Notes: a model not told the origin generated them from the sequence alone. A stretch of DNA of 64,000 nt from Microbacterium sp. AZCO (GCF_039614715.1 NZ_CP154857.1:806001-870000); one strand, 5' to 3'. Shown: positions 8,784 to 17,974, counted from the first letter of the stretch. Numbers and translations are program-made.

Positions 8784-9554
8784 TCAGCCTCGTCCACCGG
8801 GCTGAACAGGCCGCCGGAAGACCGTGTAGCTCTCGCGCTCGACCGCGGGAGCGAACCCGCGCCCCTGGAACATCGACGGCGGCCCGCAGAACGAAGACGC
8901 ATCCTCCTCGGTGGCCGCGCGGCGGGGATAGCCTTCGACGTACCGCGCGCCCCGCGCTTCGGCATCGGCGATGACGCGATCCAGGAGCGCGGATGACACG
9001 CCGTGGCGGCGGTAGGGCGGGGCGATGGTGAAGCAGGAGACGCCCACGACCTCCTCGGGCGGCGGCCCTTCCGGGTCGAGTCCCTCGTACTGCCGGTAGG
9101 TGGAGCGCAGCGAGGCGTTGACCCAGCCGGCGGGGCGGCCGTCGACGTACGCGAGGTAGCCGAGCGTGGCTCCCGCTCGCAGGCGCTCGATCATGTCGGA
9201 ACGCACATCGCGCCACGGCCGCTCAGGTGCGTCACCCGTGTGCGGATGCAGGCAGTAGCACGACCCCCAGTCCGGATTGTCCGGGAACGCGTCGCGGTCG
9301 AACAAGCGCAGCCAGTCGTCGATGCGCTCCTCGGTGACGGGCTGCACCTCGATCGCTCCGATCGAGGGAAGGCGCTCAGTGGGACCGTCTTCGCGGACGG
9401 AGGCTTCCGCGAAGTTGCGGGCCCAGATCCCGACCTCCTCGTCCGGGTACGGCGCGCCGTGGGTCACGCGGACGTGATCGACCATCTGCGCGACGAGCGG
9501 GTCGATCTCGTCGCCCTCGACGCGCGCGTCCTTCTCGAAGCACTCGATCCACAT
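8784..9554 (-). CDS. GNAT-family N-acetyltransferase
   Basis: A 256-residue protein. The C-terminal half carries the GNAT core: strand VVGVSCFTIAP followed by the acetyl-CoA pyrophosphate loop PYRRHGVSSALLDRVIADAEARG (R/Q-x-x-G-x-G/A pattern as RRHGVS) and a later strand ARYVEGYPRRAATEEDA. The N-terminal hundred residues are an extra domain with CYCLHPHTG. The likely reaction is transfer of acetyl from acetyl-CoA to an amine; the acceptor is unknown. The gene stands alone, divergent from the oxidoreductase to its right. Confidence 0.85.
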   Translation of the reverse strand: MWIECFEKDARVEGDEIDPLVAQMVDHVRVTHGAPYPDEEVGIWARNFAEASVREDGPTERLPSIGAIEVQPVTEERIDDWLRLFDRDAFPDNPDWGSCYCLHPHTGDAPERPWRDVRSDMIERLRAGATLGYLAYVDGRPAGWVNASLRSTYRQYEGLDPEGPPPEEVVGVSCFTIAPPYRRHGVSSALLDRVIADAEARGARYVEGYPRRAATEEDASSFCGPPSMFQGRGFAPAVERESYTVFRRPVQPGGRG

Positions 9555-9662
9555 CGCTCCAGACTAGAAGCGCAGGGCGCAGCGCGCTCCGGTTTCCGAT
9601 CCGTTGACGACCCCGCGCCTCACCTGACACGCTCGTCTGATCGCCTCGGAGAGGAGCGACCG

Positions 9663-11036
9663 CTGAGGGAATCTCCCGCGAAGGTCTTCGCCCGACTCAG
9701 CACGCGGGAGCGACCGGACGTCGCCGCCCCGCGATTGCGGCGCGCGGTCGTGCTGGGCGGCAGTGTCGCCGGTCTCCTGGCCGCGCGGGTTCTCGCCGAC
9801 CACGCCCACGAGGTCCTCGTTGTCGAGCGGGATGGCGAGGCGGCCGGGGAGGAGCGGCGCGGCGTTCCGCAGCGGCTTCAGGTGCATGCGCTGCTGCCGG
9901 GCGGACGCGCGCAGATCGAGCGCTGGTTCCCGGGGTTCGGGCAGGAGGCGGCGGAGCAGGGTGCGGTTGCCTCCGCGGCCGAGCAGAGCGAGCAGTGGAT
10001 CGACGACGTCCGGGCGGTGCGCGCCCCGAACGTCGTGCTGCTCAACGGCAGCCGGACCTTCATCGAAGCGCTCGTGCGCCGTCGCACGCTGGCCCTGCCC
10101 AACATGCGGCCGGTGCATGTCGCGGCGATCGGGCTGACGTATCGGGACGGGCGCGTCAGCGGCGTGCGAGTCTCGGGAGTGGATGACGAGAGCATCCTGC
10201 CCGCCGACTTCGTCGTGGATGCGATGGGACGCTCCAGCCGACTGTCGGCCTGGTTGGAGACGGACGGGTGGCAGCCGCCGCCGCTCGAGCGCATGCAGAT
10301 CGATGTGAACTACGCGACCGCCTACTTCGCTCGCCCCGAGAACGAGCCGCGCGTCGCCGTGGCGACCTCACGCGTCTCTCCGGACTACCCGAAGAAGACC
10401 CACGCGGCGCTCACCGCGGTCGAGAACGGCCGATGGATGCTTCTGCAGATGACCTACGGCGAGGATCGGCCGCCGCAGGACTGGGAGGGATTCCTGGCCC
10501 GATGCGCCGACCTGCCGCCGGTGTTCGCCGAGGTGGCGCGGAACGAGCCCATCGGGGAGGTGCACACCTTTCGGCTGGCCGAGGCGCGACGCCGCCGGTA
10601 CGACCGGCTCGACCGACTCCCCGGTGGCCTCGTGAGCGTGGGGGATGCCGTCGCATCGTTCAACCCGATCTACGGGCAGGGCATGTCATCGGCCGCGCTG
10701 CACGCGTCCTGTCTTTCGGAGTACCTGTGCGCCGCGACGGATGCCACCCGCCCGGCGAGGCGCTTCTTCGAGCTCCAGAAGGTGGTCGTGGATGCTGCGT
10801 GGGATCTGTCCACTCAGGCCGACGCGCAGCGGCTCGAGACGAGCAGCCCCCCGCTGCCGGTGCGGTTCCAGCGCGCCCGCGTCGATCAGGTCCTGGATGC
10901 CGCGGTGGTCGACATCCGTGTCGCAACGGCCTTCAACGAGGTGGCCTTCATGAACGCGCACCCCAGGACCCTGGCCGCACCCGCGGTCGTGCTGCGGTCG
11001 CTCGCCACGAACATGCGCACCCGTGTCAGACGTTAG
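9663..11036 (+). CDS. FAD-dependent oxidoreductase (geranylgeranyl-reductase/hydroxylase type)
   Basis: About 457 residues. The Rossmann fingerprint VVLGGSVAGLLAARVLADHAHEVLVVERD begins near residue 28, a DAMGRSSRLSAWLE segment corresponds to the DG motif, and SVGDAVASFNPIYGQGMSSAA is the GD motif binding FAD. The protein belongs to the broad UbiH/halogenase/geranylgeranyl-reductase group; substrate unknown. The start is unusual: the only candidate with a strong ribosome site (GGAGAGGAG) is a CTG at 9663; a TTG at 9735 sits four codons before the fingerprint without a ribosome site. The stop codon overlaps a -10-like hexamer of the next gene. Confidence 0.78.
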   Translation: MRESPAKVFARLSTRERPDVAAPRLRRAVVLGGSVAGLLAARVLADHAHEVLVVERDGEAAGEERRGVPQRLQVHALLPGGRAQIERWFPGFGQEAAEQGAVASAAEQSEQWIDDVRAVRAPNVVLLNGSRTFIEALVRRRTLALPNMRPVHVAAIGLTYRDGRVSGVRVSGVDDESILPADFVVDAMGRSSRLSAWLETDGWQPPPLERMQIDVNYATAYFARPENEPRVAVATSRVSPDYPKKTHAALTAVENGRWMLLQMTYGEDRPPQDWEGFLARCADLPPVFAEVARNEPIGEVHTFRLAEARRRRYDRLDRLPGGLVSVGDAVASFNPIYGQGMSSAALHASCLSEYLCAATDATRPARRFFELQKVVVDAAWDLSTQADAQRLETSSPPLPVRFQRARVDQVLDAAVVDIRVATAFNEVAFMNAHPRTLAAPAVVLRSLATNMRTRVRR

Positions 11037-11046
11037 AGTTCCTCGC

Positions 11047-12633
11047 GTGGACGGTGCCGCCGCTGACTGGTTCCTCGATCGTGCTGAGCGAGGAAACCCG
11101 GCGAGCATCGTCCAGGCCGGCCCGTCCGGTTCCTCCGCGTGGTCGGAGGGGAATCTGGTGCGACCGCTCGTGCACGGCGCGACCTACTTCGCCCGACTGC
11201 ATGACGAACTGTCGGCATTGCGTCCCGGTGACCGGGTGTTCTTCACCGACTGGCGGGGGGATGCCGACGAGCTGCTGCAGCCGGGTGGCCCGTCGATCGG
11301 CGATCTGCTGTGCACGCTGGCGGCCGCGGGCGTCGAGGTGCGCGGGCTGGTGTGGCGGTCCCACGGTGAGCGCGTGTCTGCCCCGATCAGCGGCGTGTCC
11401 AATGTCCGCCTCGGTCGTCGCATCAACGAGGCCGGAGGCGAGGTGCTGCTGGACCAGCGCGTCCGCCTGTTCGGATCGCACCATCAGAAGTTCTTCGTCA
11501 TCCGCCACCGGGACGACCCGACGCGCGATGTGGCGTTCGTCGGCGGGATCGATCTCTGCCACAGCCGCCGTGACGATGCCGATCACGGAGGCGACCCGCA
11601 GGCGCTGGACATGGACTCCCGCTATGGCAGGCGACCGCCATGGCACGATGCGGCCCTCGAGCTCCGTGGTCCCGTCGTCGCGGATCTGCTGGCGGTGTTC
11701 GCCGAGCGCTGGGACGACCCTGCCCCGCTGGACCACCGCACCCCGTACCGGATGCTTCTTCAGCGACTCGCCGACATGCCGCGGCATCCGCGTCCCCTTC
11801 CCGAGACGGCGACCCCGCCGCCGCCCGCCGGTCCGCATGCCGTGCAGCTGCTGCGGACCTATGGGCGTAAGCGTCCGCCGTTCCCCTTCGCTCCGGCGGG
11901 AGAGCGCAGCATCGCGCGCGCGTACGGGAAGGCGTTCACACGTGCGCGCTCGTTCATCTACATCGAGGACCAGTACCTGTGGTCGAGGGAAGTGACCGCC
12001 GGGATCGCCCAGGCCCTGACCGACAATCCTCGGCTGCATGTCATCGTCGTGCTTCCTCGGTACCCCGATTCGGACGGCCGTCTGTCTGGGCCTGCGAGCC
12101 GATTGGGCCAGCTCCGGGCCATCTCGATGCTGAAACGCGCCGGCCATGACCGCGTCGCCGTGTTCGACCTCGAGAACGACGCGGGAACGCCCATCTACGT
12201 CCATGCCAAGGTCTGCATCGTCGACGACATCTGGATGACGTGCGGTTCGGACAACTTCAATCGTCGGTCCTGGACGTCGGACAGTGAGCTCACCTGCGCC
12301 GTCGTCGACGACTCCACATCCGACGCGGGGTCGGTCTCCCCGGTGGCGCGTGCGCTGCGCCTTCAGCTCTGGGCGGAGCACCTCGGTGTGGATGCGGAGG
12401 ATCCCCGGATCCAGGATGCCTCCGACGGCCTCGCCCTCTGGAAGTCCAGCGCCGACGCTCTCGATCGCTGGCACAGCACCGATCGGCGGTCGCCGCGCCC
12501 GTCCGGGCAGGTGCGACACCATCACACCGAGCCCGTGTCGCGCGTGCAGCGCCTCTGGGCCCGCCCGCTCAACCGCCTCGTGTTCGACCCGGACGCCCGC
12601 CCCCGCCGCCTCCGGCGAACAGCCCAGTTCTGA
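11047..12633 (+). CDS. Phospholipase D-family protein
   Basis: A 528-residue enzyme with the two HKD half-sites of the PLD superfamily: HHQKFFVIRHRDD followed by FVGGID in the first half, and VHAKVCIVDDIWMTCGSDNFNRRS in the second. The two histidines form the phosphohistidine intermediate in phosphodiester hydrolysis or transphosphatidylation. There is no signal peptide, so action at the inner membrane face or on cytosolic substrates is likely. The GTG at 11047 is chosen because TAGAGT (11034-11039) lies 7 bases upstream, giving a leaderless transcript; the earlier GTG at 11023 overlaps the upstream gene. Confidence 0.9.
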   Translation: MDGAAADWFLDRAERGNPASIVQAGPSGSSAWSEGNLVRPLVHGATYFARLHDELSALRPGDRVFFTDWRGDADELLQPGGPSIGDLLCTLAAAGVEVRGLVWRSHGERVSAPISGVSNVRLGRRINEAGGEVLLDQRVRLFGSHHQKFFVIRHRDDPTRDVAFVGGIDLCHSRRDDADHGGDPQALDMDSRYGRRPPWHDAALELRGPVVADLLAVFAERWDDPAPLDHRTPYRMLLQRLADMPRHPRPLPETATPPPPAGPHAVQLLRTYGRKRPPFPFAPAGERSIARAYGKAFTRARSFIYIEDQYLWSREVTAGIAQALTDNPRLHVIVVLPRYPDSDGRLSGPASRLGQLRAISMLKRAGHDRVAVFDLENDAGTPIYVHAKVCIVDDIWMTCGSDNFNRRSWTSDSELTCAVVDDSTSDAGSVSPVARALRLQLWAEHLGVDAEDPRIQDASDGLALWKSSADALDRWHSTDRRSPRPSGQVRHHHTEPVSRVQRLWARPLNRLVFDPDARPRRLRRTAQF

Positions 12634-12743
12634 CCGCACCGCGCAGGTGAGGGGCTGCTGTTCCCCCCTCGCAACCAGCGCGACGGAGGCCTTGAGCACG
12701 GCCCGATGAGTTCGTAAAATCCCGCACCGAAAGGAGCGATCTG

Positions 12744-12995
12744 ATGGACGGACCAGATCTTCTCGCGGCGCGACTTCTCCGGGCGATGGTCGCCGACGAC
12801 GTCGACGCCGTGGCTCACCTCGTGGTCGAGATCGAGGACAGCGCCTACGCCGGGCTCGTCGCGACGGGACTCGCGCAGTCCTACATCGCGGAAGTGCTCA
12901 AGACGGCCAGACGCGAGCCCTTCCTGCGGGCACTCGAGGCGCGCATCCTCGAGCTGACAGCCGCGGCCGAGGAGAAGAAGAACGACCCGGTCTGA
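12744..12995 (+). CDS. Small acidic helical protein
   Basis: An 83-residue, almost entirely helical, alanine- and leucine-rich protein without cysteine, signal peptide or membrane segment. It has a strong AAAGGAG ribosome site 8 bases before the ATG, which, with its regular codon pattern, supports a real gene. It lies between the phospholipase D gene and the convergent helicase gene. No family is recognised. Confidence 0.7.
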   Translation: MDGPDLLAARLLRAMVADDVDAVAHLVVEIEDSAYAGLVATGLAQSYIAEVLKTARREPFLRALEARILELTAAAEEKKNDPV

Positions 12996-13021
12996 TCGGC
13001 TCCTCGACGAAGCGGATCGTC

Positions 13022-15058
13022 TCATGCGAAGAGCTCGTCGAACGCGTCTGTACGCACGCGTGGCCCCGCGGCGGCCCGCTCGATCGCCGGCTCGGGCCGG
13101 ACAGCGTCGGTGCTGACGGAGTCCATCAGAGCGCGCGCGGCGTGCGTCAGGAACCTGCTCGGCTTCGCGGCGACGTGCTTGGCCATGAAGGCGGTGGGAT
13201 GCGTGGGCAGCTGCGAAGGCACGTACACGTCGAGCGTGTCGCGTGCGCGGGTGAGCGCGACGTAGAAGAGGCGCCGCTCCTCCGCCAGGCCGGCGGCGGA
13301 GCTGAGCGCCATGTCGGACGGCATGGCGCCGTCGTTGGCTCGCAGGAGGTGGACGGCGTCCCATTCCAGACCCTTGGCGGAGTGGATCGTCGACAGGGTG
13401 AGCCAGTCCTCGTCGAGATGCGGCTGCTTCGCCCAGTCGCCGGCGACGTTCACCGGATCGATCGCCTGTTCGCTGACGAACGTGCGGAGATCGCTGTGTC
13501 GCGCGGCGGCCTGGGCAATGCCGTCGACCTCGGTGACTCGACGCTGCCAGTCCGGATAGTGCGCGCGCAGCAGCGGGTCCACCGCGCCTCGACACGCCTC
13601 GACCAGTTCGGCCACAGCGGTTGCGCCGTCGACCGCGCTCAGCATCGAGAGTGTGGACGCAAGACCGGTGCGCGCCTTCGGGGGTGCCGCCGCGACGACG
13701 TCGGCCGCGCGATCGACGCCTCCGTCTGCAAGCATCCTGGCGAGTGATCGAGCACTGGCTTTGCCGATCGCGCGGTGCCGCGTGAGCAGGCGGTACCACG
13801 ACACCTCGTCCGCCGGATTGAGCACGACGCGAAAGCTCGCGAGGAGGTCGCGCACGTGCGAGGTCTCGAGGTACCCGATCCCGCCGAACTTGTGGAACGG
13901 GATGCCGCGCACGGCGAGCTCGACCTCCAGCTGTGCGCTGTGGGATCCGGTGCGCATCAGAACGGCCTGGGAGCGCAGGGACACGCCGTCGATGTGGGCG
14001 GCGAGGATGCGGTCCGCGACGGTGCGGGCCTCGTCGTCGGCGTTTCGGCAGGTGACGAGCGTCGGCCGGCCGCCCGGCTGCGCTCGGTCGGCCACCAGCC
14101 GCAACCTCAGGTCGCCCGGCCGCACCTCGTTCGCGAGGTCGAGGATCGGCTGCGTCGAACGGAAGTTCCGTTCGAGACGGACGAGTGCGGCGTCGGGATA
14201 GGCCTCGACGACGTCGAGCAGCTGTCCGGCGCTCGCTCCCCGGAAGGCGTAGATCGCCTGCGCGTCGTCGCCGACGACGGTCAGCCCACGGCCGTCGGGG
14301 CTGAGCCCGCGGACGATGTCGACCTGGAGCTGGTTGACGTCCTGGTACTCGTCGACGAGCACCCAGTCCCACCGTGCCCGCAGCCGCGCTCCGACATCAG
14401 GATCAGCGACCAGCGCGCGCCAGGCGATGAGCAGGTCGTCCAGGTCGAGCAGGCCCCGCTCGCGCTTCCGCTCCCGGTAATGGCGTAACAGGCCGGCGAT
14501 CGCGTCGGAGTGCTCGAGCGCCCAGGGGAACTGCTCCTCGATGACCCTGCGCGCCGGGGTCACCGTGTTGATCGCCCGCGACGCGATATCGGCGATGGTG
14601 CGTGTCGTGGGCAGACGCACCTCCGTGCCGTCGAGCCCGTGCTCCGCGCGCAGCAGATCCATCAGGTCGATGACGTCGTCCGGATCGATGACGGTCAGGT
14701 CCTCCAGCCCGAGGTGCTGTGCGTGCTCGGCGACGATCCGGTGCGCGACCGCGTGGAAGGTGCCCCCGGCGATGCGCTGCGCCGCCTGGGCGTCGCCGCA
14801 CATCACCGCAGCGCGAGCGAGCATCGCGGATGCCGCGCGCCGGGTGAACGTCAACAGCAGGATGCGTTCCGGGGCGACCCCGGCCTCCAGCAGTCGTGCC
14901 ACGCGGGCGGTGAGCACGCGCGTCTTCCCCGTGCCGGCCCCGGCCGCGACGACGAGCGGTCCCTGCCCGTGCTCGACGGCCTCCAGCTGTGCCGGATCCA
15001 GCCCGGCGAGCGCATCAGATACTGCCACGGAGGCGACGGTAACGGGCCCCCCGGACAT
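13022..15058 (-). CDS. UvrD/Rep-family superfamily 1 DNA helicase
   Basis: A 678-residue ATP-dependent 3'-5' helicase. Motifs appear in the standard order: Walker A GAGTGKT at 40-46, Walker B/DEXX-type VDEYQD, motif III VVGDDAQAIYAFRG, motif IV ERNFRSTQPI, motif V STIHSAKGLEWDAVHL and motif VI RLFYVALTRARD. It is slightly shorter than PcrA/UvrD1 and lacks a visible C-terminal partner domain, resembling the UvrD2-like or Rep-like short helicases of actinobacteria. Expected roles are DNA repair or replication restart. The ATG at 15058 is plausible; a start a few codons inside is possible. Confidence 0.93.
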   Translation of the reverse strand: MSGGPVTVASVAVSDALAGLDPAQLEAVEHGQGPLVVAAGAGTGKTRVLTARVARLLEAGVAPERILLLTFTRRAASAMLARAAVMCGDAQAAQRIAGGTFHAVAHRIVAEHAQHLGLEDLTVIDPDDVIDLMDLLRAEHGLDGTEVRLPTTRTIADIASRAINTVTPARRVIEEQFPWALEHSDAIAGLLRHYRERKRERGLLDLDDLLIAWRALVADPDVGARLRARWDWVLVDEYQDVNQLQVDIVRGLSPDGRGLTVVGDDAQAIYAFRGASAGQLLDVVEAYPDAALVRLERNFRSTQPILDLANEVRPGDLRLRLVADRAQPGGRPTLVTCRNADDEARTVADRILAAHIDGVSLRSQAVLMRTGSHSAQLEVELAVRGIPFHKFGGIGYLETSHVRDLLASFRVVLNPADEVSWYRLLTRHRAIGKASARSLARMLADGGVDRAADVVAAAPPKARTGLASTLSMLSAVDGATAVAELVEACRGAVDPLLRAHYPDWQRRVTEVDGIAQAAARHSDLRTFVSEQAIDPVNVAGDWAKQPHLDEDWLTLSTIHSAKGLEWDAVHLLRANDGAMPSDMALSSAAGLAEERRLFYVALTRARDTLDVYVPSQLPTHPTAFMAKHVAAKPSRFLTHAARALMDSVSTDAVRPEPAIERAAAGPRVRTDAFDELFA

Positions 15059-15088
15059 TCAGCCGTCACGATCGGCCGACGGAGCGGA

Positions 15089-15448
15089 TCAGGCCGCGTT
15101 GATGCGCGCGAGCTCGGAGCGCCAGTTCTCGGGGACCCGGCCGGCGGGCCCGGGCGAGGGCTGGTCGTCGGGTCGGGACTCGGGCGGAGCGAGCGGCGGA
15201 CCCTCGACCGTCTCCTCCTCGAGGTAGTCCCAGTACCAGGTCTCGCCGGGCTCGAAGCTGCGGATGTACCGGTGGCCGCTCTGGCGGAAGTGGGCTGTGG
15301 CGTGCTTCGCGGGCGAGGTGTCGCAGCATCCGATGTGACCGCACGCTGCGCAGCGGCGCAGGTGCACCCACCATCCGCCCACGTCTTCGCACTCGGCGCA
15401 GCCGGTCCCGGTCGGTGGAATGCGCGGGTCGATCTGCGGATCGGTCAC
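15089..15448 (-). CDS. UBP-type zinc-finger protein
   Basis: A 119-residue protein containing a ZnF-UBP fold: CAECEDVGGWWVHLRRCAACGHIGCCD followed by HATAHFRQSGHRYIRSF, giving the C/H ligands of PF02148, then WYWDYLEEE and a proline-rich tail. In eukaryotes this domain binds ubiquitin C-termini; bacterial copies have unknown ligands. The GTG at 15448 follows an AGGGGGG ribosome site. It is divergent from the cNMP/thioredoxin-reductase fusion gene with less than 100 bases between them; this pairing is one I associate with other actinobacteria, suggesting a joint redox function. Confidence 0.85.
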   Translation of the reverse strand: MTDPQIDPRIPPTGTGCAECEDVGGWWVHLRRCAACGHIGCCDTSPAKHATAHFRQSGHRYIRSFEPGETWYWDYLEEETVEGPPLAPPESRPDDQPSPGPAGRVPENWRSELARINAA

Positions 15449-15542
15449 GGTGCCCCCCTGAGAACGAGTCGTCTTCGCACTATAGGCACTTCGGCGCCGG
15501 CTCGCCCGCCTTCGGCCCACCGCCCGGACTACCCTGTCCCCC

Positions 15543-17168
15543 ATGGGCGGCTATGTGACCGACGAGACCATCGCTCCGAGACTCACGGACGAGCAGTGGG
15601 AGAAGCTGTGCGCACGGGCTGAGGCGCGGGATGCCGCAGACGGTGAGCACGTCTTCCGCACGGGGGATGCCGACTACCCGATGATCCTCGTCGAGGAGGG
15701 GGAGGTCGAGGTCGTCCGCGACGCCCTGTGGTGGATCGGCGAGGAGGTCGTCGCGCTCATGGGGCCGCGGTCGATGGTCGGCGAGCTGGGACTGCTCAAC
15801 GGACAGCGGGCCTTCCTGTCCGCGCGCGCGAAGGGGCCGGCGCGCGTGCGCGCCCTCTCTCGGGAGAACCTGCGCCGCATCATCTCCGAGGAGGACGAGC
15901 TCGGCGAACTGATCCTGCACGCGCTGTGGGCGCGTCGCGAGTCGCTGCGCAGCGGTCCCGCCGCGCTGACGCTCAAGTTCGTGGGCAGGGGAACGTCCCG
16001 CGAGTTCCTGGCGCTGCGCCGCTTCGCGGAGCGCTTCGACCTCGTCCACACCGCGATCGCCGTCGACCAGGTCGAACCGCATCCGGGTCACAGTTACGTC
16101 GAGGCCGATCTGCCCATCGCGTTCGTCCAGGGGGAGGCGTTCCCGCGCGCGACTCCGGGAGTCGTCGCCGAGCAGCTCGGTCTCAGCTACGAGCCCGGCG
16201 CCGAGTCGGTCGTCGACCTCGTCGTGATCGGCGGCGGCCCCGCGGGGCTCGCCGCAGCGATCTACGCGGCGTCCGAAGGGCTCAGCACCGTGCTGCTGGA
16301 AGCCGTCGCGCCCGGCGGCCAGGCGGCATCCACCTCCCGCATCGAGAACTTCCTCGGATTCCCTTTCGGGGTGAGCGGCGACCGGCTCATCGGTCAGGCG
16401 ACGCTGCAGGCGATCAAGTTCGGTGTGCGGGTCTGCGCGCCCTGCGAGGCGGTCGACCTGCGGCCGGTCGATGACGCCATCGAGGTGACGCTGTCGGACG
16501 GGCGCGTCATCCGCTCGCGCACGGCGATCGTGACCTCGGGCGCCGCGTACCGCACGCTGCATCTGGACCGCTGGGAGGACTTCGAGCGTTCCGGCATCTT
16601 CTACGCGGCGACACCGCTGGAGCTGAAACAGGTCGCGGGGTCGCCGGTCGTCGTCGTCGGCGGGGCCAATTCCGCCGGGCAGGCGGCGCTCTACCTGTCG
16701 TCGAACGGATCACCGGTGCATCTCGTCGTGCGCGGTGCCGACCTCGGCACCCGCATGTCGGCGTACCTCGTGGACCGCATCACGGACGACCCCCGGATCA
16801 GCCTGCACACCGAGTCGAACGTGGTGCGCCTCGACGGCAACGGCACGCTGCAGTCGGTCCGGATCGACACGGCGGGCGACGTCGACGCCAAGGGGCTCTT
16901 CTGCTTCATCGGCGCCGACCCCGCCGCGGCCTGGCTGCCGGGCGTCGATCGAGACGGATCGGGGTTCATCCGCACCGGCACCGACGTGACGACGCAGACC
17001 CTCGGCCACTGGCAGCGCCTCGGCCGCGAGCCGCTGCCGTTCGAGACCTCGATCCCGCGCGTCTTCGCCGCCGGCGACGTGCGTCGCGGGTCGATGAAGC
17101 GCGTGGCCGCCGCCGTCGGCGAGGGTTCGAGCGCCGTGGCCTCCGTGCACCGCGCTCTGGCGGGCTGA
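15543..17168 (+). CDS. Cyclic-nucleotide-binding domain fused to thioredoxin-reductase-like flavoprotein
   Basis: A 541-residue fusion. Residues about 15-130 form a CRP-like cNMP-binding fold (MILVEEGEVEVV and GELGLLNGQRAFLSARA), a linker follows, and from about 222 a pyridine nucleotide-disulfide reductase fold begins with VVIGGGPAGLAAAIYAASEGL, then PGGQAASTSRIENFLGFP, a second Rossmann motif VVGGANSAGQAALYLS and a terminal FAD loop VFAAGDVRRGSMKRVAAAVGEG. The CxxC redox pair of true thioredoxin reductases (after the YxATCDG position) is replaced by FYAATPLE, so it cannot reduce thioredoxin by the usual route. TACCCT at 15530-15535 lies 7 bases before the ATG, so the message is probably leaderless. 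Confidence 0.9.
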   Translation: MGGYVTDETIAPRLTDEQWEKLCARAEARDAADGEHVFRTGDADYPMILVEEGEVEVVRDALWWIGEEVVALMGPRSMVGELGLLNGQRAFLSARAKGPARVRALSRENLRRIISEEDELGELILHALWARRESLRSGPAALTLKFVGRGTSREFLALRRFAERFDLVHTAIAVDQVEPHPGHSYVEADLPIAFVQGEAFPRATPGVVAEQLGLSYEPGAESVVDLVVIGGGPAGLAAAIYAASEGLSTVLLEAVAPGGQAASTSRIENFLGFPFGVSGDRLIGQATLQAIKFGVRVCAPCEAVDLRPVDDAIEVTLSDGRVIRSRTAIVTSGAAYRTLHLDRWEDFERSGIFYAATPLELKQVAGSPVVVVGGANSAGQAALYLSSNGSPVHLVVRGADLGTRMSAYLVDRITDDPRISLHTESNVVRLDGNGTLQSVRIDTAGDVDAKGLFCFIGADPAAAWLPGVDRDGSGFIRTGTDVTTQTLGHWQRLGREPLPFETSIPRVFAAGDVRRGSMKRVAAAVGEGSSAVASVHRALAG

Positions 17169-17203
17169 CGCTCGGCCTCACGACCGCCCGCCGACGACCC
17201 GCC

Positions 17204-17974
17204 TCACGTGGCTCGGTTCTCCGCGTTCTGCGGCCGGACTTGCGCAAGCCACTGATCGAAGGTCTGCCGGCCGCGCTCCGCCTCGTCGGAGGGCAGGTTG
17301 AGGCCGGCGCGCATTCCCTTCATCTGCTTCCCGGGCAGCGAGACCGCGAGGACGGGCCCGCGGTGATCGATGGCCCGCGCGTAGCGCTTGATCAGTTCGG
17401 AGAGCTCCTCCTCGCGGGGGCCGGCGATCTCCTTGACGCTCTGGAGGGGAGTCCCGGATGCTGCCGTGACGAGGTGCTCGCCGACCTCACTGGCGGCGAT
17501 GGGCTGTGTACGAGCGCGGGGTGCGAGGTGCAGCGGCCCCAGCCGCGCCTGATCGAACATCTGCGCCGCGAACTCGTGGAACTGGGTGGCGCGAACGATG
17601 CTCCAGGGCAGGGACGACCGGATGTAGAGCTGTTCCTGGGCGAGCTTCCCGGCGTAGTAGTCGGGCGGATTGCAGTCGACGCCGACGATGGACAGCAGAA
17701 CGACGTGGGACACGTTCGCGCGACCGGCTGCGGACAGCAGGTGGCCGCTCGTCGTCTCGAAGAACTCGGTCGCCTTCCGCGCGTTCATCGTCGAGACGTT
17801 CGCCGTGTCGATGACGGCATCCACTCCCTCCAGCGCCCCATCCAGCCCGGAGCCCGTCGACAAGTCGACTCCGCGACTGCGGCTCAGGATCGTGACGTCG
17901 TGACCGGCGCGACGGGCGGCCTCGACGACCTGACTGCCGACGACTCCGGTTCCTCCTGCGACGGCGATCTTCAT
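17204..17974 (-). CDS. NAD(P)-binding NmrA/SDR-like protein
   Basis: A 256-residue atypical short-chain dehydrogenase with the N-terminal Rossmann motif GGTGVVGSQVVEAARRAGHDV directly after the start, and VVLLSIVGVD followed by YYAGKLAQEQ (the Y-x-x-x-K pair). The family includes NmrA-like sensors and NADH:quinone-type reductases. The ATG at 17974 has GAGGAG upstream. It follows the methyltransferase gene by 63 bases on the same strand and probably belongs to the TetR-controlled group. Confidence 0.85.
   Translation of the reverse strand: MKIAVAGGTGVVGSQVVEAARRAGHDVTILSRSRGVDLSTGSGLDGALEGVDAVIDTANVSTMNARKATEFFETTSGHLLSAAGRANVSHVVLLSIVGVDCNPPDYYAGKLAQEQLYIRSSLPWSIVRATQFHEFAAQMFDQARLGPLHLAPRARTQPIAASEVGEHLVTAASGTPLQSVKEIAGPREEELSELIKRYARAIDHRGPVLAVSLPGKQMKGMRAGLNLPSDEAERGRQTFDQWLAQVRPQNAENRAT

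Noticed and set aside
12522..14372. Minus-strand frame of about 600 codons overlapping the helicase gene in another frame
   Set aside because: The helicase frame holds all SF1 motifs; the alternative is an out-of-frame read of it.
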